From Calliphora vicina (Eukaryota; Arthropoda; Insecta; Diptera; Calliphoridae), in contig NC_088781.1 in the NCBI RefSeq assembly GCF_958450345.1, positions 29,117,857-29,181,856 on the forward strand: DNA of 64,000 nt. The letters run 5' to 3'. How positions within the stretch are numbered: the first letter of the stretch is position 1; each line of letters begins with the position of its first letter. A program made the position numbers and the translations under genes. This document shows, one piece after another, positions 1 to 11,144 of this stretch. Below the pieces are notes generated by a model that was not told the DNA's origin, ran no database searches, and saw nothing but the letters and a program-made list of their open reading frames with translations.

Positions 1-452
1 TCAAGCATATGGAATTAGAGAAAAATTTAAAACTCAAACACGAACTCATAATTCTGGCATTTAAGTGAATATTAGAATTTTAGTATTTTCTTTTTATTTT
101 CAAAAGCTCTACACTATAAAAAGTTAACAAAAAATAAATAAATATGTTTAAAAAAAAAGTATAATGTATATATATTTCCTTTGCTAAGTGCTAACAAAAC
201 TATTGCAAAGAAATTTTTGTGTAGTATTTTTTACAGTAGTTGGAAAAATATGCGGCACACAGTAAGGAATATTAAATGTAAGAACGTTATAGCATGAAGT
301 GCACCAGAGACACAAGGTCAGTTTGTGGAATGTGGATCTACAATGTTGTAGATCAAATTATCAAAGATTTTATTTGTTCACTAAAGACAACGAAGTGAAC
401 AAATATTCTATTTCGGTAACAGAAAATTCTATTGAACACAATTTATATTAAT
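1..452. other. AT-rich non-coding sequence, nothing recognised
   Basis: No coding signature, inverted repeat or named element seen. A family A Helentron-like fragment begins at its right edge. Confidence 0.4.
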
Positions 453-740
453 CAAGTAAGAAAGCTATATTTGGCTGTGCCAAATCTTATATACCCTTCA
501 CAAAATTATACTTTAAAATAAAATTTTAAATATTTTTTGTTAACAAAATTTAAAAATTTTTTTTTTCAAAATGATTTTTTTTTTAAATTAATTAGAGAAA
601 AATTATTTTTATTTAAAATTTGTCTTTTTTATTTTTTTATTTTGACACAAAAAATTTTTTTTTTTTTTTTAAAAAATCGGGTTAAAAATATTTTTCCTGG
701 TCTCCAACTATCTGCTGAATTCACGAATATCTTAGGGGAA
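453..740 (-). mobile_element. Helentron-like repeat, family A, terminal fragment
   Basis: Begins with a decayed hairpin (TTTGGCTGTGCCAAA) followed by TATACCCTTCAC and the T/A-rich stretch that ends in GGTTAAAAATATTTTTCC, as in other family A copies. The central GTCY block and the opposite end are missing. Minus means the hairpin end lies on the left. Confidence 0.6.
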
Positions 741-789
741 TGAAATTTTTCCATATATTCTCTCTTGATCAAAAATGTTTGGAATTTAC

Positions 790-1638
790 TAGGGTGATCG
801 ATTCTTCCACATTTTTCAGAAACCGGTTTTCGGATTCTTCGAAAAATTTAAATTTAATATAAACCGGTTTCGGTTTTGTAATAATAACCGGTTAACCGGT
901 TGTTTTTGACATAAAGATGAAAAAAGTTTTATTTATTAAAATAATAGTTATTAAAATGAAAATGGGAAAAACATAAATTTGAAATTAAAATTAAGTTTTT
1001 TCTAAAAGTGAGTGGTTGATATTTTATGAATTTTATTTAATTTCAAATGTCAACAACTACGTTAGGTTTTTAGAAAAACAAATCTGGACACAAATCTTGA
1101 ATTTTTGTTACGCACAATTAAGTTAAATGTTTTCAGAGCTTTGGTAGCACTAATATATATCTGTCACTTTCCGTAATATCTGCTGAACATTATACTTTTA
1201 TGAAAACTGCGATTCCCCAGTTAAGTACCAAAGCTGTGTTTTCTTATCATGAGGTCTTCGGGTCCAATTTGACCCATTTTGAAAATAAAATTTATTTTTT
1301 TCTAAAAGTGAATGGTTGATATTTTTCATATTTTTTGACTTTTATTAAATTTCCAACGACAAAAACTATGTTAGGTTTAAGAAATAAATTGGCAAAAAAA
1401 AATTTGGAAGATTGTTAACTTCAGTAAATTTGAGCACCTTATATGAAGGTTAAATAATCTCTTAAGAATAAAACACAGTTTAAACGATTTGGAGAATATC
1501 GATTTTTTTATAGTTAAAGTTTTTAATACTAAAAAAACGCAAAAAACAGACTTTAGGAAAAAACCCGGTTTCTTCGATATTCGAAATGTGAGCCGAAAAC
1601 TGACTTAACCAAAAAACCGGTTATTAAAAACCGGGCTA
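790..1638. mobile_element. Non-autonomous hAT-like element, 849 bp
   Basis: Starts TAGGGTGATCG and ends ACCGGGCTA, flanked by GAATTTAC (782-789) and GTATTTAC (1639-1646). This is an 8-bp target duplication with one mismatch, as hAT elements make. The palindrome AACCGGTT recurs near both ends, suggesting transposase-binding motifs. Inside are two diverged direct repeats, each starting near TTTCTAAAAGTGARTGGTTG (about 997 and 1298) and carrying ACTAYGTTAGGTTT. No transposase frame is visible. Confidence 0.5.
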
Positions 1639-1646
1639 GTATTTAC

Positions 1647-3877
1647 AGTGGGCAAAAAAAAAAGGAAAATGTCCTTCCGCGCACTAAGGAGCATTTAGCC
1701 AGTAAACCTGAATTTAAATAAATTTAAAAAACTAAGTAAACAGCTCGATACATAACAAAATTCTGCTTCCTATTTTGATTTTTCAAGACTTTAGGTTGAG
1801 ATTTGTAGTTTTGGGAAGCTATCAAAGTCGGGAAAGTGGAGAAAATTAAATGTGTTTTTAGTGTTTTTTTATTTTAAGAGGATTATATGATATTTTTTGT
1901 GGTTAAACGAATAGAGGGTTTACATTGAAATTTTGTTTATTTGAAAGTATTTTCAATATTTTAAGAACAAAAATTATATTAAATTTTTATGCTGGAACAT
2001 TTCGTTCAAAACTTCTAAAACTGAATTTACTCTTTTTTTCCAAACAAAAAAAAAAAAAATAAATAAACAGATAAGCTTTTTAAATCTGAAAGTAGCAAAT
2101 ATACAAAACAGTTATATAGCGCAATAAGATTTGAAATCTCTGTTTTCAGGATCAGTAATAAAAAACCTTACCAGGTTTGCGCCATAATTTTTGGTGATTT
2201 TTTTTTTAAATTTCTCATTATTATTCTTTTTCTCAAAATACACTTTTTCTTAAACCTTTTATCAATCACAATGGATTACACGTTTATAGAAGGGAATTGC
2301 CCAGAACATTTTTTACCGGAAAAAATATTAATAAACTGAAATCGGTATAAAATGTATTATCGTACATATAATTCATTAAAAAATTAAAAATAGTTTTTAC
2401 ACACTTTTAGCAAGAATGTCTACAGATGGTTTTTATATGGTGGCTTGGTTTAATTATGGACCGTTTTTTTATAAAATATGGTAAAATGATTCATATGAAT
2501 TTCTGAAAGAGATTTTTATGAGGACTATGGTCAAATGTGTTCCGAGTTTCACAAAACTTTACAGAATGATTTATGAGTACACAAAACTGATCCTTGCTAA
2601 ATTGTATAATGATTGTTGCATAATTAACACGTGCATGCAAAAATGTTGAAATTAAAACAAAAAATTGCCAGTTTTGTATATCTTATTAAGCAAAATAATA
2701 ATTTAAACAATTATGGATATACAAGGAAATAAGCTTTCATAAAATGTATGCATATAATGCATATTCCAAGAAATTATATTATTTAATTTTTATGAAAAGT
2801 TTTATTTTTTTCGTAATTTTTCAAATTCAACAATAGTTCTCTTAATTTTTTTCTATGGAAAACAATTTTTTTTGCACAGTGTTTTAAATACAATTTTATA
2901 TAGAAATAAACGAGACATCACTTGTAGAAATCGGTTTATATTTGAAAAAGTTATAAAACTTTTTCGAAAAAAGTTCGAAAAAAATTTACTTTGAAAATTA
3001 AAAACTGTACAAATATTTTTTTTTTTAGTTTTTTGTTTTTTACTCATATGCGCTGGGGAGAAAATACTAAAAGAGATGTTAATGAAAAGTTGTTTTACTT
3101 TTACAATTTTCATCCGATTTGAAAAATTAAAACCATGTTTTGTTAAGAACTAAATTTCCTTTTTATATTGATATAAATTAGTATAAGATTTCATATAAAA
3201 ATAAGCAAAACTGACTGAGTTGTCGAACATCACTGAAATAACTTCTGAAGTTGAGGGTGTTTCTGAAATTTTTTGACACAATTTCTATTGTACTTAGTAT
3301 GACCTATAAATCTAATGAGAAAAAACATAAAAACACATGTTTTACTTGTCTTAACATCTCACTTTTATACAAAAACTAAAAAAAATAAAAAAAAATATTT
3401 TTAAGCGTTCATAACTTTTTTTTATAATGATTAGATTTTTATGTTCGAAAATACAAATTAAAGCTCAAAGTCCCACCTATTCAACCGGAAAATAATATTA
3501 CAGAAATATTTATTCATTCAAAAGTTACAGATTTTTGATCCGAAAATGAAAAAAAATTTCCACTGTGCTGTGTGGCGTTTAAAAAAACAAATTTGTAACA
3601 AATAGTTACTGCTAATTGGTAACTTATGTGTCTAAATATATAAAATATATGTTGAACTGATATAGTTTTGGATCAAAACATATGAACAACTTTGTGGATA
3701 TCAACCACTAATATATTGTTATTCTCGAAAATTTGTTTCCGTCTTGAAATTAAAGCATAAAAATAGTATAACAAAAAATTCTTTATAGAAAGTCGGTTAC
3801 GGTTTTTTTTATCTGCCTCACACTGTACTATAAAATGAATTTTCTCTAACACAATAAATACGGTAGTCTTTCAACTA
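1647..3877. other. AT-rich intronic-type sequence, no recognisable gene
   Basis: Long A and T runs and scattered stops in all frames. The longest frame (2853-3113, minus) is low-complexity Lys/Phe and is not credible. No terminal repeats or transposase matches seen. Confidence 0.4.
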
Positions 3878-3965
3878 TATCGTTATACCCTACGCCACCA
3901 TTGGTGAGGTGGGTATTATGCGTTTGTGCTAATGTTTGTAACATCAAACATAATGATACTGCATT
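3878..3965 (+). mobile_element. Helentron-like repeat, family B, 5' end fragment
   Basis: TTATACCCTACGCCACCAT... through GTGGGTATTATGCG and TGTTTGTAAC matches the start of family B copies elsewhere (reverse complement of 55630-55685). Confidence 0.5.
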
Positions 3966-4381
3966 ACATCGAGCTGAATGTTTATGAAGAGACTCATAAA
4001 TTTATTCAAGTTTTCTAAAGATGTCCGTTTATTAATGTAAAACTTGTTATCAAAGTAAAAATTGATATGCTGAATATAACTAATATTAATATTTGGCCAA
4101 TGTTCTCCGTGATAAATAAGATAAATAAATGGTATTCATATAAATTGTAAAATAATTCTATTTAAATAACACTGTCCAACAAATTGAGACTTTTTGATTG
4201 GAACAGAATAGTGACCCCATAATTCTGAAAGGACATGTTGAGTAGATCATTTTTGTAGAATACACTTATAGTCCACCTGGTCTGAATTTTTTTTTTTTAC
4301 ATTGGGTCAAAGTTTTAACTTTTCGATCGAAGGGAACATTATACTAACTGAAAAAAGTATGGGGATAATTTAATCTATGCA

Positions 4382-4510
4382 CTGCCAGCTAAACGGCTTT
4401 CTGTTGAAAGAGCATTTTCTGCTTTGCGTATTTTGTTGACTGAGAAAAGGTGCAACTTGGCGGACAATGCGTTTGCTAAAACATTGATTGTGAAACAAAA
4501 TTCTTCATAA
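4382..4510 (+). pseudogene. hAT transposase C-terminal (dimerisation domain) remnant
   Basis: Frame starting at 4382 reads L-P-A-K-R-L-S-V-E-R-A-F-S-A-L-R-I-L, continues with L-T-E-K-R-C-N-L, and ends at TAA 4508-4510. The P-A-x-x-x-x-V-E-R-x-F-S-A-L core is the conserved hAT C-terminal dimerisation motif, followed as usual by a basic segment and the protein end. Only about 45 residues survive; the RNase H-like catalytic part is absent. Confidence 0.65.
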
Positions 4511-4614
4511 TTAAAAATAACACACAATAAAAAACATCAATATCATACCAAGCTTATTTTTTGCGACTTTAAAGGTTAAATTCTATGTATGTACTAATAA
4601 AATGCAACCAAGGT

Positions 4615-4890
4615 GGCGAAAGAAACTTCTTTTGAGTTATGAGCAACGAAAAAAATATATTCTTTAGAATAACTCTTATTAGGCAACTTAAAAACACACA
4701 AATTGAAATAAAAGTTATGTGCAACGTAAAAAAATATAAATCGAAAATAAATGTTATAAGCAACTTAAAAAAATATATATTATGAATAACACTTATTAGG
4801 CAACGTAAAAGAATATACTATAAATCGAAAATAAATGTTATGAGCAACGAAAAAAAATATTTATTATGAATAACTCTTATTTGAAAACTT
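4615..4890. repeat. Degenerate tandem repeat (about 110 bp unit)
   Basis: The block GTTATGAGCAACGAAAAAAATAT followed by ATTATGAATAACTCTTATT recurs with variation about three times. It sits between the hAT remnant and the right arm of the surrounding element. Confidence 0.5.
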
Positions 4891-5224
4891 AAAAATTATT
4901 CATTGATTTATGCCTAACTTTTTCAGTCTCAAAAAATTTAATAACAGTTATTTTTGGTCTCTGTATTAAACTTCTATCTCCTCTTTTTAGGAGGTCAATT
5001 GACCTTTATTTCGTGAAAATAAAAACAATCTTTTCAAAAAGGATATTTTTACTCTTAATTAGCAAAATTACTCGCCACCTTAAAAAACCAAGTATGATCC
5101 GAGGAATTCAGTCCAGCTGGACTATAGGTTTATTCTACAAAAGTTATCTACGCGACATGCCCTTTCAGAATTATTTTCTTCGCTATTCTGTTCCAAAAAT
5201 GCTGATGGACAGTATAATTTGATG

Positions 5225-5680
5225 AACTCGGTTTGTAATTGTTTGTAGCTCCCAAGCAGTGAAACGAAGTGAAGACGGGAGACCTTGTAAGACGATATAT
5301 CCTGTCCAAAATGATGTTTGAACGCTATAAAAGAAAATAATTTTTGCACCGAATTATTACTTGTGATGAAATATGGATCCATTACCAGTAAGAGATCGTA
5401 TGTGAAGCCTGGCCAACTAGTCACATTATGAAATTCCCGTTAAATGCTATTTAGAATGAAAAAATTGGGAAGTTTTGCCTCATCCGTCTTGTAGTACATA
5501 CCTTGCCCCATCCACTCTCTCTTGGGTAAGCTTCACCTTAGAATAGCGTATATGAAATTGGCTTGATTCGTTTTTGGCCTGAAAATTTGAGCACTTATTA
5601 TGGCCTGGAATCCATATGTTACCAGAAAGTTGGGAAAAGTTCATAGGTCATGGTCAATACTTTTAATAAATTTATATTGT
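5225..5680 (+). pseudogene. mariner transposase relic (internally deleted)
   Basis: In broken frames one can read FLHRIITCDEIWIHY (around 5340-5380), the region of the first catalytic Asp in mariner transposases, then after a deletion C-terminal pieces including LIRF and LGKVHRSWSIL. Frameshifts and stops throughout mean no function. It is the same lineage as the copies at 7.3-9.1, 16.8-17.5 and 20.2-22.1 kb. Confidence 0.6.
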
Positions 5681-5695
5681 ACAAATGTTTCAAAA

Positions 5696-6024
5696 TCTAT
5701 ATACATATATATAAATGAAATGGTCCGTGTATGTAATGTCATCACGTGAGAACGGCTGGAGCGATTTGGCTGATTTTTTTTTATTCGAATCGAAATTTTC
5801 AGGAGATGGTTTTTAAAGAAAAAAAATTAAAAAATTCAGGGTAAAACTAGGATTTTTTTTTTGAGTCCAGTCAACTGTAATAAAAAAGCTCCCTAAAGTA
5901 TGCAGTACAAATTTAGAAATTTTATTTGCAATTAAATAAGAACAGGCAGGTGTATGTGGGTTGGAGAAACTAGAAGAAATAACATTAGTAAATGCTACCG
6001 GGCAAAGTCGGGACGGTCAACTAG
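5696..6024 (+). mobile_element. Short non-autonomous Helitron
   Basis: Starts TCTATATACATATATA after A (5695) and ends CTAG before T (6025), the A|TC...CTRR|T signature of Helitrons. Near the 3' end ACCGGGCAAAGTCGGGACGGT can form a short stem. The 5' part has the motif GAACGGCTGGAGCGATTTGG found in many arthropod Helitrons. No coding capacity. Confidence 0.6.
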
Positions 6025-7330
6025 TAAAATATAAAAATTATAAAAAAATTCCGGATTTTTAAGATGCATAAAAATCCTAAAAGAAAATTTCGCATAGATC
6101 GTACCGAAATAAGGATCTGATAATCATTTAAACACATAAATGTTTATAACATTAATTTCATATATATCGGTATATAGGTGGGTAATTGATATAGAGTATC
6201 ATATGGCCGGTCTTGCCTGACGTTACTATTTCACCTGTTTTTTGTATGCCATTATTATTGTTAAGAAAACTGCATCTCGATACAAAATGTTTTGTTATTG
6301 TAACAGTTCAGATGTTTCAGCAAGAAGTAACACAAACATTTGAAATGTTTGTGTTTTTTTTTGTTTTCGCAGAGCATTTGTGTATTTTATAAATTTGTAC
6401 AACTAAAACTAGGTGAGGATTGAGTGAAAAAGTGGAATAAAGAAAATTGCGTTAAGAAAACAAGAAAAACTGACGGCAAAAAAAAAACAAATAATATGGC
6501 ACAAGGTAAGAAACTGTTGAGTGTTAAGTTGTTCATGTTTGTTTGTTTGCTTGAATTGTAAATAATTTTTCAACAATTTCAGGTGGTTTTCCTTATTCCG
6601 CAGCCGTTGTAAGTTGCTGATGTTGCAAGTAGTAGACGATTTCTTGTTATCATGTTTTCTAGTAAATTTCTTGTTAGTTTTTTTCATTCTTTTTCATAGT
6701 AGCTGCCAAAGTTTTGTTTTTTTGATTTTCAGCATAAAACTGACTTCAAAGTTAAAGTGTAGCAAAAGTATGAGGCATAAGAATTTTTGAGAAATATTCA
6801 TTATTCTCTGTGTTACGTTTTTGGTTGTGATATGATGCGATGTTCAGTGTGTGTAAATGGTTGCCGGGGGAAAGCTATTTGCTTTTTTTTTTGTTTTTTA
6901 AAAAAGTGTGTTTTTTCAGTTTTTTGCATATTTGCTTTTAGTTGTTTTTTGTTTTTGTTTATACATTGCAAGTTGGGAAAACTCATATTTTATAGCAGCA
7001 CAAAATAAAGCAACATTTTTCTAGCTGTTAAGTGTTTTGGGAGTTGCAACACAAAAAACAATAACAACTTAGCAATAACGTAGGATTTTTAAATGATATG
7101 CAAAAAAAAGACACACTGTGAAATTAAGTTGATTTACGTTTTTAGTGAATTCAAAATGTTAAGGCTGAAACGAATTATGTAACCTCTTTGGTGGGCATTA
7201 AAAGTATAAAGGTTCTTGTTTATTGTAAGATTTACATGATGTAAGAAGAAACTCAAGGTTTGTCCTAATAGTTTTTAATATAATTTTTTATATATAAGCA
7301 AATTTTCATATTGCTCAGGATCTATTTTAT
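6025..7330. other. Unique intronic-type sequence without recognised elements
   Basis: T-rich, low in repeats; no exon with good splice sites and dipeptidase similarity. Frames at 6409-6687 (minus) and 6787-7008 (plus) are low-complexity and not supported as genes. Confidence 0.4.
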
Positions 7331-7339
7331 TGGGGCTAC

Positions 7340-7765
7340 GGACATCTAAAGTATTTACTTACTTTAGATTTTTAATTAAATTCTTTTTTAGGAAAGTAAT
7401 AAGGCAATAAAATTTGTTGAATCATTTGTACAATATTCAAAGTATTGGCCATTGTTAAATATGAATTTTTTCCATCTTTATTGCAAAGTATGTATTTTGA
7501 GCCAAAAGAACTGCTAATCTTTTGAGGACAAGAACAAATCAAGTCAAAATCGTATCCTCTGTTCCAAATTGAAGCGTATCGCAGAGAGAGCATTCTGCAT
7601 CGATCGAAGCAAATAGTAGTCGGACGGGTCGCGATATGGACTATAAAGTGGATGAGGCAAAACTTCCCGACCATTTAATTTTAAACACATTTTAAAAGGC
7701 CGAGTCATGATGGAATATTACGGTTTCATGTCTGACTGCATAATCTGTGTGTATTTCATTTAAAA
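7340..7765 (-). pseudogene. mariner transposase relic, C-terminal part
   Basis: The minus strand carries the terminal third of a mariner transposase with frameshifts, and the recognisable tract CATCATGACTCGGCC...GGTCGGGAAGTTTTGCCTC shared with neighbouring copies. It abuts, in the same orientation, a second copy starting near 7766. Confidence 0.55.
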
Positions 7766-9110
7766 AGAACAGCTCAACTTTTGAGGCTACGAACAAATCA
7801 AGCCAATTCCGTATACTCTGTTTTGAAGTGAAGCGAATCCCACACGCAGAGAAAAAATATAATTGGGCATGGTTACTGTAACCATTTATATAGTGTTACA
7901 AGTCTTTTAACTATATTATAGTCACTGTAACCATATACATGATTGTGGTAACCATAATATGGTTAACTTACGATTCACATGATTGTCTCAACCATATATA
8001 TGGTTACAGTAAACATATATATGTTTGTGGCAACCATATTTATGATGAATAATTTTATCATAATATGTTGTTCTCAGATTATGATAAGCCTTAAGACGAG
8101 AGCACCATAATATGATAAGTCCTTCATCATATAAATGGTTGTCACAAACATATATATGTTTACTGTAACCATATATATGGTTGAGACAATCATGTGAATC
8201 GTAAGTTAACCATATTATGGTTACCACAATCATGTAAATGGTTACTGTGACTATAATATAGTTAAAAAACTTGTAACAATATTGAAATGGTTACAGTAAC
8301 CATGCCCAACTATATTTTTCTCTGCGTGCAGGGAGAGCGTTCTGCTTCGATCGAAACAAATAGTAGTCGGATGGAGCACGGTCCGGACTATAAAGTGGGT
8401 GAGGCAAAACTTCCTAACCATTTCATTCTAAAGACTTTTTAAAAGGCCGAGCGTTGTCATGATGGAATATTACGGTTTCATGTCTGGCCGCATATTCTGT
8501 GTGTTTTTCGGTTTATGCTCGTTTGAAACGAATCAGTTGCGTTTGGTACTGGTTCCTTCAAAATACAGGGAATTACTTTAGCGCCATGTATATTTGGCTT
8601 TGGTGTCGATTGGGCTGGTTGACCGGGCTTCACATAAGATCTCTTAATCTTCTGGTTATTGTAATGAATCCATTTTTCATCGAAAGTAATAATTCGGTGC
8701 AAAAATTATTTTATGTTATAGCGTTCAAGCAGCATTTCGGACGTGCAAAATAGTCTTTCAACTTTAGTTCGTATGGTTCGAACTTCCCTGCTTTTGGATG
8801 AATCCTGCTGCTTGAAAACGTTTTGAAATTGCTGATTGAGTAGCTCCCAATGATTTAGCAAGCTCTTGTTGAGTTTGACAACAATCATCATGTAGTAATT
8901 CCTCCCATTCTTGGTCTTCCAAGTTTTTTGACTGATCTCGGCAATCTTTGTCTTCCGTATGAAAATCACCAATTCTGAAGAGCACATCTTTCGCACGCTG
9001 GAAGAGATTCACCATAAGCTTTAATGAGCAATCGGTGTGCTTTTTTTTCAGCGGACATTTTTTTCAAATTAAAGAAGTAAAGCTTGTTGCTACAAAATTT
9101 AAAGGGTCAT
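7766..9110 (-). pseudogene. mariner (DD34D-type) transposase relic, split by a fold-back insertion
   Basis: Minus-strand frames show the N-terminal helix-turn-helix region (QTQQELAKSLGATQSAISKR, about 8890-8820), the catalytic start FDEKWIHYNNQKIKRSYVKPG (8695-8635), and PNIHGAKV, in the mariner order. Frames shift several times, so it is dead. The C-terminal part is interrupted by the palindromic element 7843-8328; removing it restores alignment with the other mariner copies. A full copy of this class is about 1.3 kb, which fits 7766-9110 after subtracting the insert. Confidence 0.7.
7843..8328. mobile_element. Long palindromic (fold-back) element, 486 bp
   Basis: Ends CACGCAGAGAAAAA and TTTTTCTCTGCGTG are inverse copies, followed inward by GGGCATGGTTACTGTAACCAT and its counterpart. 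Almost the whole element folds on itself, with a central loop near 8045-8125. The arms are built from short palindromic words such as TGGTTACAGTAACCA and ATATATGGTT. The mariner sequence around it is interrupted with CA on both sides, suggesting a 2-bp target duplication. No coding capacity. Confidence 0.7.
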
Positions 9111-9192
9111 TTGTTGTTAGTTAATGTCTGAGAGAATTCTTATTGTCAGAGTTATATTGTGGAATTTTATGGGGATAATTTTTGTGGAAGAT

Positions 9193-9646
9193 CTTAAACC
9201 TCTATCTCCACTCTTTAGGGGTCAATTTGACCCTTTTTTCGAGAAAATCAAAAAAGTTCTTTAAAAAAGGACATTTAAGGATTAAAATATTCTACGGAAA
9301 TGTTTGCCGGAAAATTTTAGTGGTGGTCACCAAAGATACCCAAGTTGTAAATAACGCCCTTTACGCTTAATTATATTTTAAATATCAGCTCATTCGGATC
9401 ATAAATAGATTTTTGGAGATTTTTTTTAAAAATGTAAGACCCAAGATGGCGTGTAAATTTGCTCATTAAATGTAAAGAGCTTTATTTACAACTTTGATAT
9501 CTTTAGTGACCCAAACTGCAATATCCCGCAAATATTTTCGTAGAATATTTTAATCCTTAAACGTCCTTTTTAAAAGGATTTTTTTTTGATTTTCTCGAAA
9601 AAAAGGCTCAAATTGACCCCTAAAGAGTGGAGTCAGAGGGTTAAGG
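9193..9646. mobile_element. Fold-back element with ~200-bp arms
   Basis: The left arm (CTCCACTCTTTAGGGGTCAA...) and the right arm (...TTGACCCCTAAAGAGTGGAG) are reverse complements over about 200 bp, including GGATTAAAATATTCTACG and AAGTTGTAAATAA. The spacer is short and centred near 9420. A related single arm is present at about 4968-5080. Confidence 0.65.
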
Positions 9647-9652
9647 GTTAAA

Positions 9653-9848
9653 TATGGTTGCCACAAACATATATATGTTTACTGTAACCATATATATGGT
9701 TGAGACAATCATGTGAATCGTAAGTTAACCATATTATGGTTACCACAATCATGTAAATGGTTACTGTGACTATAATATAGTTAAAAAACTTGTAACACTA
9801 TATAAATAGTTACAGTAACCATGCCCAATTATATTTTTTCTCTGCGTG
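9653..9848. mobile_element. Half copy of the palindromic element of 7843-8328
   Basis: Matches about 8136-8328 almost base for base, from ATGGTTGCCACAAACATAT to the terminal TCTCTGCGTG, and is followed by TA. The other arm is missing, possibly replaced by the neighbouring fold-back element. Confidence 0.65.
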
Positions 9849-10912
9849 TAGGTTCTGATTTTAGACCCCTACTTTCTTTTAGTCATTTTCTTAGAATTTT
9901 ATGTAGATTCTGATTTTGCTATACGCCTGTCGTGTATATTCATGCCCGAAAAAATTGACCCACCCTAATATATGTATATAAAATTAGAAAATACATTAAC
10001 TATATTGATGACTTTATCTTACAAATGAAATCATTATACAAATATGACCAACATCTTGATTGCAGCTTCAATTTAAAGACAAGAAATGAAAGTTATGAAG
10101 CTAAATTTATAGCTGCCATTTTATGTTGAAATGTCGACACATCTACAAACATATAACATTCCACAAATGCTACAAAAATATTATTTATTTTCTATGTCTG
10201 TTCCTTTTCTACACCCCCTCCCCCAATTCAGCTCTATTCATCATCGCCTAACAGGCTGCCTCAATACCCATATGCACCAGAAAAAATAATAAATATATGG
10301 CTACATTCTTGACATATATGTATACTTTTATATATTCAATTATGTTGGTATGTTCAAACATACAAATGTTTCTCTTTTTCTGTGAAAATGAAACATTTTT
10401 TTGTGATAGTAAAGTATAGGAATCTCCCGCAGTCATAATGTTTTCAATTCGTTACTTTTAAACGGAAATGTGTATGACTGAAAAATAAACAGGACGGAAA
10501 TATAAGCATTTTTATTTGCACACCAAACATTGTATGATAAAGTTTAATGTTACAAAAGTGAAATAAAAAGAAAAATGTTGTTTAGATATTTATAGCAAAC
10601 CTCAAAGTACTTATGTACGTATATGCATATGAGAAAAAGTTTTAGCATAAGTTTTGAGGTACAACATATTTTTTGTTAATAATTTATAAGTAGTTATGCA
10701 TGTATATATGTTGGAGTGTTTTGGTGAGTTCTGTTAATAATTGATAAGTTTATTTTATAAAGTATGTGAAATTTATAGTTTTCTAGGAAACTAACAACAA
10801 ATGTTAGCAAGTCTCGGTTATAATTAGTTGAAGAATGAAAATATAATACTTGAAAATGTCTATGGTGCTGGGTGTTTTAATTGTTAATTAGTTGTTTTTG
10901 AAAATAATTTAC
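9849..10912. other. Intron 6 (left of exon 6), AT-rich, no recognised element
   Basis: Ordinary AT-rich sequence following the exon 6 donor on the minus strand. No further dipeptidase exon seen. Confidence 0.5.
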
Positions 10913-11045
10913 CTTGAGCTGATGTACACGTTGTCAGCTGTGGCGAATAGCGATCAGTCAATCTTTTAATAACATCTATTTGTTCTAGCGTTAATTGTAC
11001 TGCATCTCGATGTTGTGCTTCACAAGGAACATAGGCAGCCCAAAA
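10913..11045 (-). CDS. Membrane dipeptidase exon 6: catalytic domain, continued; last exon in the window
   Basis: 133 nt between acceptor TATATTTCAG and donor GTAAAT (10912 down). It starts in phase 0, as exon 5 ends, and encodes about 658-701: FWAAYVPCEAQHRDAVQLTL, then EQIDVIKRL and DRYSPQL. The pattern F-W-x-x-Y-x-P-C-x-x-Q-x-x-D-A-V-x-x-T-L-E-Q-(I/M)-D-V is characteristic of animal membrane dipeptidases; the Cys is one of those forming a disulfide in the mammalian enzyme. The exon ends after one base of a codon, so translation must continue in an exon further left. The AT-rich intron that follows it shows no further recognisable dipeptidase exon before position 1. Confidence 0.9.
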
Positions 11046-11144
11046 CTGAAATATAAAAGAAATGATGATTAAATAACTTATGTTGCTTATGGGCATTTCC
11101 ACAAACACTTTCACTGGGACCGAAAAATAAAAATTTTAATATAA

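Larger units (their letters stand above)
4171..5213. mobile_element. Inverted-repeat element containing a hAT transposase remnant
   Basis: The left arm (4171-4287, starting ACTGTCCAACA) and the right arm (5103-5213, ending TGGACAGT) are reverse complements over about 115 bp. They share GGAACAGAATAG, ATAATTCTGAAAGG, TTTGTAGAAT and TATAGTCCA. Between them lie the end of a hAT transposase (4382-4510), an AT-rich tandem array (about 4615-4890) and a block similar to the fold-back arm at 9193-9310. No clean 8-bp duplication could be found, so whether the hAT piece belongs to the element or was picked up is open. Confidence 0.5.

Noticed and set aside
7988..8233. 81-codon frame with Tyr/His/Asn repeats
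   Set aside because: It lies wholly within the palindromic element and reflects its repeated words.
1..10912. Missing catalytic exons of the dipeptidase
   Set aside because: Searched on the minus strand for the remaining zinc-ligand motifs and found none; presumed to be outside the window.
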